DNA of 5,926 bases, from positions 1 to 5,926 of the forward strand of contig DASRSS010000343.1 in the NCBI GenBank assembly GCA_035656335.1. The letters are read 5' to 3'. This document shows, in pieces, positions 1 through 4,827 of this stretch. Source of the stretch: DASRSS01 sp035656335 (lineage in GTDB: Bacteria; Actinomycetota; Actinomycetes; Mycobacteriales; Jatrophihabitantaceae). A program made the position numbers and the translations under genes. Under the pieces are notes generated by a model, which saw nothing but the letters and a program-made list of their open reading frames with translations, was not told the origin of the DNA and searched no databases. How positions within the stretch are numbered: the stretch's first letter is position 1; each line of letters opens with the position of its first letter.

Positions 1-573
1 CCAGCCCACGGCGACGACGACCCGGACATATTGGACCGCGCCGTCGGTCTGGGTCTTGCCGCACGCGCCGTCGCCCGTTCCCGCCGCGCGCCAGCAGTAC
101 CCGACGAAGTAGCTGATCCAGAACGTGCGCCCGTTGATCACCTGCGCCACCGCGGACGTCGGCACCGCGGCGTGCGAGCCGGTGCCCGGCGCGCTCGCGC
201 TGTCGGCCGCGATCGACATGTCCGCCAGCCACGGTGCGACGTCGGTGGCGGTGGCGGGATGGTCGGCGCTGGCCGGCGTCCAGTCGAATTGCGCCGTCGC
301 GCTGGACAGGTCACGTCCGGACACCGCACCGGCGGCGCCGATCGCGCGCACGCGGTCGAGCGAGGCGACAGCGATGCGGGCGGCGGTCTGATCGTCGCGC
401 TGGTGATCGGTGACCTGCGTGACGGTGACCAGCAGGGCGGTGAGCGCGCTCATCACGATCGTCACGACCGAGATGGCGATGACCGCCTCCATCAGCAGGA
501 AGCCGTCATCGTTGCGCGAACGAGCAATCCGCTTTACCCGTCGGGCGAATCGCGCCGTTGTCGGACAGCACAT
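1..573 (-). CDS. Type IV prepilin-like protein, C-terminus cut by window edge
   Basis: Reading leftwards from an ATG at 573, the frame stays open for 191 codons to base 1 with no stop, so the gene continues outside the window. Residues 1-24 form a positively charged leader rich in Arg and Lys. A prepilin cleavage site follows, G24|FLLMEAV, with Glu29 at the +5 position, then a hydrophobic helix at about 30-51. This is the class III signal cut by prepilin peptidase and used for assembly into a type IV pilus or pseudopilus. The globular part has a cysteine pair (C160, C171) that could form a disulfide outside the cell, followed by a beta-rich segment ending VRVVVAVGW. The start lies 10 nt after the pilO stop, with a weak purine-rich stretch (GAGCGAG) upstream, so it is probably the fourth gene of the pilMNO operon. 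It could be a minor pilin (PilV/PilX-like) or a major pilin. The leader is longer than the usual 6-10 residues and starts MCCP, which is unusual. Confidence 0.85.
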   Translation of the reverse strand, partial: MCCPTTARFARRVKRIARSRNDDGFLLMEAVIAISVVTIVMSALTALLVTVTQVTDHQRDDQTAARIAVASLDRVRAIGAAGAVSGRDLSSATAQFDWTPASADHPATATDVAPWLADMSIAADSASAPGTGSHAAVPTSAVAQVINGRTFWISYFVGYCWRAAGTGDGACGKTQTDGAVQYVRVVVAVGW

Positions 574-583
574 CGCGGCTCGC

Positions 584-1297
584 TCAGTTCGCGGCGGCGG
601 CGTCGAGCAGCTTCTGCAGAGCAGCCTGGTCCTGCGGCGACTGCGGCTGGACGAACACCTCCAGCTGCGTCGTCAGCGTGGCCGACGACGACGAGCCGCT
701 CTGCGGCGGAGCGAGCGCGGCGGACGTGACGAACGCGGCGCGCGGCCCGTGCTGGAGCTTGTGCAGGAAGCTCTGCTGGTCGGTCGCCGAGCCGCTGCTG
801 ACGACCGTCACCTCGATGGAGTACGTCTGCCCGACCACGGCAGTCGTCGCCGTACCCGTCGTCGCGGCCGTCCCCGTGCCCGGCTCCGTCGCCGCGCTGG
901 TCGAGGCAGCGGACGGTGTCACGGGAGCAGCATCGGAGCTTCCCGCCAGCTCCGGGCTGCCCACGGTGATGCTGGTGATCGCGACGTGACCGTCGTGCGC
1001 GTAGGACGACAGCTGCCGGGTGAACTCGTCGATACCGGCGGTAGACGGCAGCGCCGCGCTGGCCGCGCGCAGCTGGCCGGCCAGCGAGTTCAGCTGCCGC
1101 GACTGCGATTGCAGATCGCTCACCCGGCGCTGCAGGAACAGGTTGGAGTCCTGCGTGGACGTGACCTCGTCCCGTGTGCTGGACGCCTTGCTCAGCTCGG
1201 GGTGCACGACCATGAACCAGGCGATGAGGACGGCGAGTCCGACGGCGAGGACGCCGCCGGCGAGCCACGCGCGCTCGGCGCCGCTGCGCTCGGTCAT
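584..1297 (-). CDS. pilO: Type IV pilus inner-membrane protein PilO
   Basis: 237 residues from the ATG at 1297. A short cytoplasmic N-terminus is followed by one membrane helix (about 11-31), a coiled-coil-like stretch rich in Gln, Ser and Leu (about 36-82), and the segment LPSTAGIDEFTRQLSSYA (83-100), which resembles the linker of PilO proteins before their ferredoxin-like domain. Two beta-alpha-beta units follow (about 105-113 and 159-216). PilO pairs with PilN in the membrane and helps align the pilus assembly machine. The recognition rests on this architecture plus its place after pilM and pilN. An Ala/Thr/Ser/Gly-rich low-complexity loop (about 117-154) splits the ferredoxin-like fold. 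The ATG shares one base with the pilN stop (TGATG), and a G-rich SD-like run ends 6 nt upstream. A GTG one codon earlier (1300) would also work and gives a 4-base overlap; I prefer the ATG for its SD spacing. Confidence 0.85.
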   Translation of the reverse strand: MTERSGAERAWLAGGVLAVGLAVLIAWFMVVHPELSKASSTRDEVTSTQDSNLFLQRRVSDLQSQSRQLNSLAGQLRAASAALPSTAGIDEFTRQLSSYAHDGHVAITSITVGSPELAGSSDAAPVTPSAASTSAATEPGTGTAATTGTATTAVVGQTYSIEVTVVSSGSATDQQSFLHKLQHGPRAAFVTSAALAPPQSGSSSSATLTTQLEVFVQPQSPQDQAALQKLLDAAAAN

Positions 1298-2028
1298 CAC
1301 TTGCCCCCCGTCGGCGGCGTGACGTCGAATCGGTGCGTGAACAACCGGTCCGTGAGCGTGAGGCTGAGGCTGAACTTCGTCCCGACCGCCTGGGTCGCGT
1401 TGCTGGTCGGCAGCACGTCGACCACGCCCGGGAGAGCGGCGACGGCGTCGACGAACCGCGGCAGGTCGTCGATGCTGTGTCCCGTCCCGTTGATCTGCAC
1501 GGAGCCGATGTGCTTCGCGCCGGACGTGTCCAGGGTCGCGGTCGGACCGCTGCCCGCCGCACTGCCGCTCGCCGCGGGGTCGTCGATCGTGACGGTCAGC
1601 GCGGAGATCGCGATCCCGCTCGGTGCCGCAGCGCGCAGCTTGCCGATCAGCGTGGACACGTCGACGTCACCGGCCAGCAACGTGGCGAGTTTGGCGCGCA
1701 CCTGCGCGACGTTGCCCTGGATCGTGGTCACCGAGCCGTACTGACCGACCTGTCGCTGCAGCGCGTCCGTCTGGCTGCGTGCCGCCGACAGATCGCCGTC
1801 GGCCTGGTGCGCGCGCCAGAACCCGTACGCGAAACCGGCCGCTGCGAACAGCCCGACCAGGCACACCGCGAGCAGGATTCGCTCCCGGATCCGGCGCAGC
1901 CGGTAGGAGCTGATCAGCTCCGGCGGCGTCAGGTTGGCCGCGATTCCCCAGCCCGGACGCGCGTTCCATGACTGCTGCAGCTGTTCGGGGGACGTCCGCC
2001 ACCGCGACGCCAGCGTCGGGCTAGCCAT
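1297..2028 (-). CDS. pilN: Type IV pilus inner-membrane protein PilN
   Basis: 243 residues. After a cytoplasmic tail of about 30 residues comes ANLTPPELI (31-39). It sits where the conserved NLLP-type motif of PilN binds PilM. A basic stretch YRLRRIRER precedes one membrane helix (about 51-71). Next come a coiled-coil-like region (about 75-117) and a ferredoxin-like domain with the typical pattern of a beta strand (SVQINGTG, 176-183), a helix (about 186-200) and a final strand (FSLSLTLTDR). A Gly/Ala/Ser-rich loop interrupts the domain near 151-163. PilN links cytoplasmic PilM to the membrane PilO. The tail before the motif is longer than in Gram-negative PilN, where the motif lies near residue 5, but no later start codon fits. 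The start is 33 nt after pilM with no good Shine-Dalgarno sequence, which suggests coupled translation (see the 2021-2065 entry). Confidence 0.86.
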   Translation of the reverse strand: MASPTLASRWRTSPEQLQQSWNARPGWGIAANLTPPELISSYRLRRIRERILLAVCLVGLFAAAGFAYGFWRAHQADGDLSAARSQTDALQRQVGQYGSVTTIQGNVAQVRAKLATLLAGDVDVSTLIGKLRAAAPSGIAISALTVTIDDPAASGSAAGSGPTATLDTSGAKHIGSVQINGTGHSIDDLPRFVDAVAALPGVVDVLPTSNATQAVGTKFSLSLTLTDRLFTHRFDVTPPTGGK

Positions 2029-2065
2029 CGCCCACGCCTGGGGTGTCGCGTTCGGGGCGCTTCAT
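2021..2065 (-). other. 14-codon mini-ORF bridging pilM stop and pilN start
   Basis: An ATG at 2065-2063 overlaps the pilM stop as ATGA. It opens a frame of 14 codons (MKRPERDTPGVGDG) that ends at a TAG at 2023-2021, just past the pilN ATG at 2028. A ribosome ending pilM could reinitiate here and stop 5 nt beyond the pilN start, where it could reinitiate again. The peptide itself looks functionless. The arrangement is seen directly; a coupling role is inference and chance is possible in GC-rich DNA. Confidence 0.3.
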
Positions 2066-3135
2066 GCCGCGACGCCCATCGCGAGTCCCACCGCGACGGC
2101 ACTGATCGTGCGCGCCGCGTCCTCGGCGTGCTGCGCGCGGTGGCTGCCGACGTGCGTCATCGCGTCGACCACGTCGACGGGAATGTCGCCGATCCGCGCC
2201 AGCTCGTCGGCCAGACCCGGCATGGCCGCGCCGCCGCCGGTGAGCGACACGCGCTCGATCATGGTGTCGGGATGCCCCTGCTCGAACGCGCTGAGCGAGC
2301 TGCGCAGTTCGGACAGCAGCGGGCGGATCGTGTCGCGGATGGCGCGCGACGTGTCCGAGTCCTCGTCGCCGAGGCCCACCGTCCGCTTCGCCAGCTCGGC
2401 CGCCTCGGCGTCGATGCCGAGGCGGTTGGCGAGCGCGGTGGTCAGCTCGTCGCCGCCGCGGGCGACCGTGCGCACCATCAGCGGCACGCCCTGGTTGTGG
2501 ATCACGATGTTCGTCAGGTGCGCGCCGATGTCGACGACCGCCTCCACCGGCAGGTCGTCGGCCGCGATCGCGCGCAGTGCCGCGAACGCCGCGAGGTCGA
2601 CGCGGGCGACGCGCAGGCCGGCGTCCTCCACCGCGCGGACGGTCACCGACACCGGTTCGCGCGGCGCCGCGACGAGCAGGCCGGGGACGGTGTTCGTGCC
2701 CTCGTCGACCGGTCCGACCGGGATGAAGTCGAGGATCGCCCGCTCGATAGGCAGGGCGATGATGTCGCGCGCCTGGAACGGCAGCGCCTGAGCCCGCTCG
2801 GCGGGCGGCAGGTTCGGCAGGTCGACCTTGCGGACGACCACCTGCTGGCTGGTTACGCCGACGATCACGTTGCGGCAGTCGATGCGGTTCTGCTGCCAGA
2901 GCGCCTTGAGCGCGTGCGTGACGAGTGCCGGCTCGCGGATCACGCCGTTGACGACCGCGCCGCGGGGCAGCCCGACCCGGCCCAGCCCGTGCAGGCTCAC
3001 CGACGGGCGTCCGTCCACGACGCGGGGCGTGAGAACAGCGGCGCGCACCGCAGTGCCGCCGATGTCCAGGCCGATGGCGTGCCCGTCCCGGTTGACCGGG
3101 CTGACCCGCCCCGGACCGCTCTGCCGGTGCGTCAT
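2062..3135 (-). CDS. pilM: Type IV pilus assembly protein PilM, actin-like ATPase fold
   Basis: 357 residues, close to the usual PilM length. The actin/FtsA-type nucleotide-binding motifs are in order: phosphate-1 loop IGLDIGGTAV at 21-30, phosphate-2 loop VVDIGAHLTNI at 200-210, and adenosine motif LTGGGAAMPGL at 298-308. Family-typical stretches include VIVGVTSQQVVVRKVDLPNLP (from about 90) and the PFQARDIIALPIE region (119-131). PilM is cytoplasmic and peripheral, and it docks on the N-terminal tail of PilN to form the PilMNO platform. The ATG at 3135 is supported by a GGGAG ribosome binding site 5 nt upstream (3141-3145). It gives an 18-20-residue polar extension before the first beta strand. 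The gene heads the pil operon, separated from the upstream PH-domain gene by 124 bp carrying two inverted repeats. An FtsA- or ROK-like protein is excluded by the neighbouring pilN and pilO. Confidence 0.93.
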   Translation of the reverse strand: MTHRQSGPGRVSPVNRDGHAIGLDIGGTAVRAAVLTPRVVDGRPSVSLHGLGRVGLPRGAVVNGVIREPALVTHALKALWQQNRIDCRNVIVGVTSQQVVVRKVDLPNLPPAERAQALPFQARDIIALPIERAILDFIPVGPVDEGTNTVPGLLVAAPREPVSVTVRAVEDAGLRVARVDLAAFAALRAIAADDLPVEAVVDIGAHLTNIVIHNQGVPLMVRTVARGGDELTTALANRLGIDAEAAELAKRTVGLGDEDSDTSRAIRDTIRPLLSELRSSLSAFEQGHPDTMIERVSLTGGGAAMPGLADELARIGDIPVDVVDAMTHVGSHRAQHAEDAARTISAVAVGLAMGVAA

Positions 3136-3140
3136 CGTGA

Positions 3141-3145
3141 CTCCC
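3141..3145 (-). promoter_or_regulatory. Ribosome binding site of pilM
   Basis: GGGAG on the minus strand, 5 nt before the ATG at 3135. It fixes the pilM start and argues against the internal GTG codons. Confidence 0.75.
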
Positions 3146-3148
3146 GTC

Positions 3149-3168
3149 GCCGGACGTCACCGTCCGGC
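3149..3168 (-). promoter_or_regulatory. Hairpin in the pilM leader, next to the ribosome binding site
   Basis: A perfect 8-bp inverted repeat, with GCCGGACG at 3149-3156 and CGTCCGGC at 3161-3168, separated by 4 nt. Read as minus-strand RNA the loop is GUGA, a GNRA-type tetraloop, and the stem ends 3 nt before the GGGAG of pilM. It could tune translation or mRNA stability, or be a protein-binding dyad in DNA. It lies within the untranslated leader if the promoter is further upstream. The structure is certain from sequence; the function is inferred. Confidence 0.5.
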
Positions 3169-3193
3169 TAACCTGGCCACGGCCCTGGTGAGG

Positions 3194-3238
3194 CCGTTTC
3201 CCCCAGTCGTTCTAAGGCCTATCGACAGGGGAAAACGG
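3194..3238 (-). terminator. Long imperfect inverted repeat between the PH-domain gene and pilM
   Basis: Arms CCGTTTCCCCCAGTCG (3194-3209) and CGACAGGGGAAAACGG (3223-3238) match in 14 of 16 positions. In RNA this gives a 16-nt stem with one G-U pair and one mismatch around a 13-nt loop that contains the palindrome AGGCCT. It starts about 21 nt after the stop of the PH-domain gene, the normal place for a terminator of that transcript. There is no U-tract, which is common for actinobacterial hairpin terminators. Because it also lies upstream of pilM, it might instead be an operator controlling the pilus operon. Confidence 0.5.
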
Positions 3239-3245
3239 AACTTGA
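3219..3245 (-). promoter_or_regulatory. Possible FliA/WhiG-type promoter for pilM
   Basis: On the minus strand TCAA (3245-3242) is followed after 15 nt by GTCGATAG (3226-3219). The motility/sporulation sigma factor (FliA/WhiG) consensus is about TAAA-N15-GCCGATAA, so 9 of 12 positions agree with ideal spacing. The site overlaps the long inverted repeat and would give a leader of about 75 nt. No good housekeeping promoter is visible in this gap. A match of this quality can arise by chance. Confidence 0.2.
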
Positions 3246-3259
3246 GCGGACTTAGACGG

Positions 3260-3850
3260 CTAGTTTTCCGGCGGGTACGGCTGGGAGTACTGCTGCGTCG
3301 GGTAGCCCGGCGGAAGGGGCGCGGACGGCTGGTGTCCCTGCGCCTCACGGGCGCGCCGGGCGCTGTCCTGCTCGATCAGCCGGTTCAGCTGCTGTTGCTG
3401 TTGCTCCGAGCGTGGCACGTTGACCAGCCGCTCCTGGCCCTGCTCGCCCGCCGACTCGATGGTCACCGTCCCGGCCTTGACGATCCGGTCCCACAGCGAC
3501 TGCTCGAAGCCCACGTCGCTGATCCGTTGCAGCGCGATGTCGCGGCCGGTGCGCCGCAGCACCCCGCGCCGGATCAGCACCCGGTGCGTCGTGAAGACGT
3601 AGTGGGTCGTCTGCCGCTGCAGCAGCGGGATGAGCGAGCGCCAGATCACCAGGACGATCGCGACCACGAGCACCAGGACGATCACCACCAGGTGCCACGG
3701 CTTGCTGTCCGGCGCGAAGCCGATGCACACGCCGGCCGCTCCGCAGACGACCAGGAACCACAGGGCCGCGGGAACCAGCGTGATCCAGTGCGGATGCAGG
3801 TGCTCGACGACCTGTTCGTCGTCCGCCAGCACCTTGTCGGGATAGGGCAC
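3260..3850 (-). CDS. Bacterial PH-domain membrane protein (YdbS-like, bPH2)
   Basis: 196 residues from the GTG at 3850, chosen because a full AAGGAGGT Shine-Dalgarno (3855-3862) sits 4-5 nt upstream. Longer in-frame starts up to 4066 would run into birA and read non-native sequence. A short N-terminus (LADDEQVVEHLHPHW) precedes two membrane helices (about 23-45 and 53-75). A bacterial PH domain follows (about 80-147) with the usual THYVFTTHRVLIRRGVLRRTGRDIALQRISDV core, then a Gln run (150-154) with a likely short helix, and a Pro/Gln/Tyr-rich disordered tail. The family is membrane anchored with the PH domain in the cytoplasm; its biochemical role is unknown. From memory, the M. tuberculosis homologue Rv3278c sits beside birA in the same order. 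It is 82 bp downstream of birA and may be cotranscribed with it. Confidence 0.88.
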   Translation of the reverse strand: MPYPDKVLADDEQVVEHLHPHWITLVPAALWFLVVCGAAGVCIGFAPDSKPWHLVVIVLVLVVAIVLVIWRSLIPLLQRQTTHYVFTTHRVLIRRGVLRRTGRDIALQRISDVGFEQSLWDRIVKAGTVTIESAGEQGQERLVNVPRSEQQQQQLNRLIEQDSARRAREAQGHQPSAPLPPGYPTQQYSQPYPPEN

Positions 3851-3854
3851 TGTG

Positions 3855-3862
3855 ACCTCCTT
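3855..3862 (-). promoter_or_regulatory. Strong ribosome binding site deciding the PH-protein GTG start
   Basis: AAGGAGGT on the minus strand, an excellent anti-SD complement, ending 4 nt before the GTG at 3850. It is the strongest ribosome binding site in the window and overrules the longer upstream reading frame. Confidence 0.85.
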
Positions 3863-3893
3863 GGACGCCGGGTTGGCGCCGAGCCGGGGCACC

Positions 3894-3899
3894 ACGCTA
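3894..3899 (-). promoter_or_regulatory. Possible -10 box for the PH-domain gene
   Basis: TAGCGT on the minus strand fits the actinobacterial TAnnnT pattern, and the 8-mer TAGCGTGG also occurs at the birA start (4749-4742). It would give a leader of roughly 37 nt carrying the strong SD. No convincing -35 is seen at 17-18 bp, so read-through from birA is equally likely. Confidence 0.25.
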
Positions 3900-3932
3900 T
3901 CCGTTGCCGGCGCGATGCGCACCGACTTCGGC

Positions 3933-4736
3933 TCAGTCCGCGGGCGCGGCCGGGCGCAGGTGCTGGACGTCGCCCGCCCCGACGGCGGTCGTCGTCCCGC
4001 CGGACGCGACCAGCAGCCGGCCGGTTCCGTCCAGCCCGGTGGCCGTGCCGGTGACCGTCCGCCCATCGATGGTCGACACGGACACCTCCTGGCCCAGCGT
4101 CAGGCAGGCGCCGGCGTAGCCGGACGCGATCCCGCACGCCTGCGCGTCGCCGCCGGCGTCCCTCCACTCGGTCAGCCGCTCGTGCAGCCGGGTGAGGATC
4201 GCGGTGAGCAGGACGGTGCGGTCGAGCTCGCGGGCGCCGCACAGGGCCAGGGACGTCGGCGCGGGCGCCGCGGGCGTGGGCGGCGGCGGCAGTTGGTCCG
4301 CGGTGGTGGACACGTTCAGCCCGATGCCGATCACGACGGCCGGCCCGTTGGTCTGCGCCAGGATGCCGGCGGCCTTGCCGGACTCGGGGCCGGCCAGCAG
4401 GTCGTTGGGCCACTTCAGCCCGGCCGCCACGCCCGTGGCGGCCACGACCGCCTCCTGCAACGCGAGGCCGGTGAGCAGCGGCAACCAGCCCCAGGTGGAC
4501 GTCGGCGGCGCGGGCCGGATCAGCACCGAGAACGTCAGGCTCGCGCCGGGCGGCGCCGTCCAGGTCCGGTCGAGGCGGCCGCGTCCGGCGGTCTGGTATT
4601 CGGCGACGAGCACGGACCGGTCCGGCGCCGTGGTGTCGGCGAGCAGGTCGGCGTTCGTCGAGCCGGTCTCCGCGACGACCTCGATGCGCGTCCACGCGGT
4701 CCCGAGGGCGGACTGCAACTGGGCTGCGGTCACCAT
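3933..4736 (-). CDS. birA: Biotin-[acetyl-CoA-carboxylase] ligase, short type without HTH
   Basis: 267 residues. The enzyme makes biotinyl-5'-AMP from biotin and ATP and transfers biotin to the conserved lysine of carboxyl-carrier domains in the cytoplasm. Visible motifs are ETGSTN (23-28), the biotinyl-AMP loop AGRGRLDRTW (50-59), KWPNDLL (108-114), the active-site lysine region GKAAGIL (120-126), GIGLNV (137-142), and a small C-terminal SH3-like domain (about 212-262). Only about 20 residues precede TGSTN, so there is no N-terminal winged helix. It is a group I ligase and should not repress transcription itself. A Pro/Ala-rich loop (150-161) is a lineage-type insert. The ATG at 4736 is preferred over GTG 4745, because a -10-like box overlaps the GTG and lies at leaderless distance from the ATG. 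No SD precedes either. It is divergent from the carboxylase beta-subunit gene, whose partner alpha subunit is its likely substrate. Confidence 0.93.
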   Translation of the reverse strand: MVTAAQLQSALGTAWTRIEVVAETGSTNADLLADTTAPDRSVLVAEYQTAGRGRLDRTWTAPPGASLTFSVLIRPAPPTSTWGWLPLLTGLALQEAVVAATGVAAGLKWPNDLLAGPESGKAAGILAQTNGPAVVIGIGLNVSTTADQLPPPPTPAAPAPTSLALCGARELDRTVLLTAILTRLHERLTEWRDAGGDAQACGIASGYAGACLTLGQEVSVSTIDGRTVTGTATGLDGTGRLLVASGGTTTAVGAGDVQHLRPAAPAD

Positions 4737-4743
4737 GGCGTCC

Positions 4744-4749
4744 ACGCTA
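4744..4749 (-). promoter_or_regulatory. Putative -10 box of birA, leaderless transcript
   Basis: TAGCGT on the minus strand, followed by 7 nt and then the birA ATG at 4736. This fits TAnnnT with transcription starting at the A of the start codon. The absence of a Shine-Dalgarno supports a leaderless mRNA. No clear -35 is seen. Confidence 0.45.
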
Positions 4750-4813
4750 GGGCCTGCCCCGGGCGTCCGCGAGATCGGTCACTGCGGCGTTCTCGCGGCG
4801 CATACCGGCCGAT

Positions 4814-4819
4814 TAGGCT
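4814..4819 (+). promoter_or_regulatory. Putative -10 box of the carboxylase gene, leaderless transcript
   Basis: TAGGCT, then 8 nt (CTGTTCTT, pyrimidine-rich with no SD), then the ATG at 4828. The TAnnnT box and spacing predict transcription starting at or next to the start codon. The best -35 candidate (TTCTCG, 4790-4795, 18-bp spacer) is poor. Confidence 0.5.
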
Positions 4820-4827
4820 CTGTTCTT

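Noticed and set aside
410..1744. 444-codon plus-strand reading frame
   Set aside because: It is antisense to three pilus genes, Arg-rich, without domains, and typical of GC-rich shadow frames.
2021..3160. 379-codon minus-strand reading frame overlapping pilM
   Set aside because: It runs in another phase of the same strand. The product is Arg/Pro/Gly-rich with no recognisable domain, while pilM in the overlapping frame has full motifs and an SD.
2128..3171. 347-codon plus-strand reading frame antisense to pilM
   Set aside because: Compositionally a shadow frame (Arg/Asp/His-rich), with no SD or motif.
3136..3259. Housekeeping (TTGACA/TAnnnT) promoter for pilM
   Set aside because: Candidates such as TTAGCC and TAGAAC lack the final T or a spaced -35, so none is good enough to list.
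2828..4054. 408-codon plus-strand reading frame spanning the pilM-PH gap
   Set aside because: It is antisense to the well-supported pilM and PH-domain genes and shows no domain.
3851..4066. N-terminal extension of the PH-domain protein to a start at 4066
   Set aside because: It overlaps the end of birA, is Arg/Pro/Ser-rich, and the perfect AAGGAGGT before the GTG at 3850 identifies the real start.
4737..4745. GTG start of birA at 4745
   Set aside because: It overlaps the likely -10 box TAGCGT and lacks an SD. The ATG at 4736 is at leaderless distance and leaves a normal family N-terminus.
4737..4827. BirA operator for biotin-dependent autorepression
   Set aside because: This BirA has no N-terminal winged helix, so classical BirA-operator control is not expected, and no long operator-like dyad is seen.
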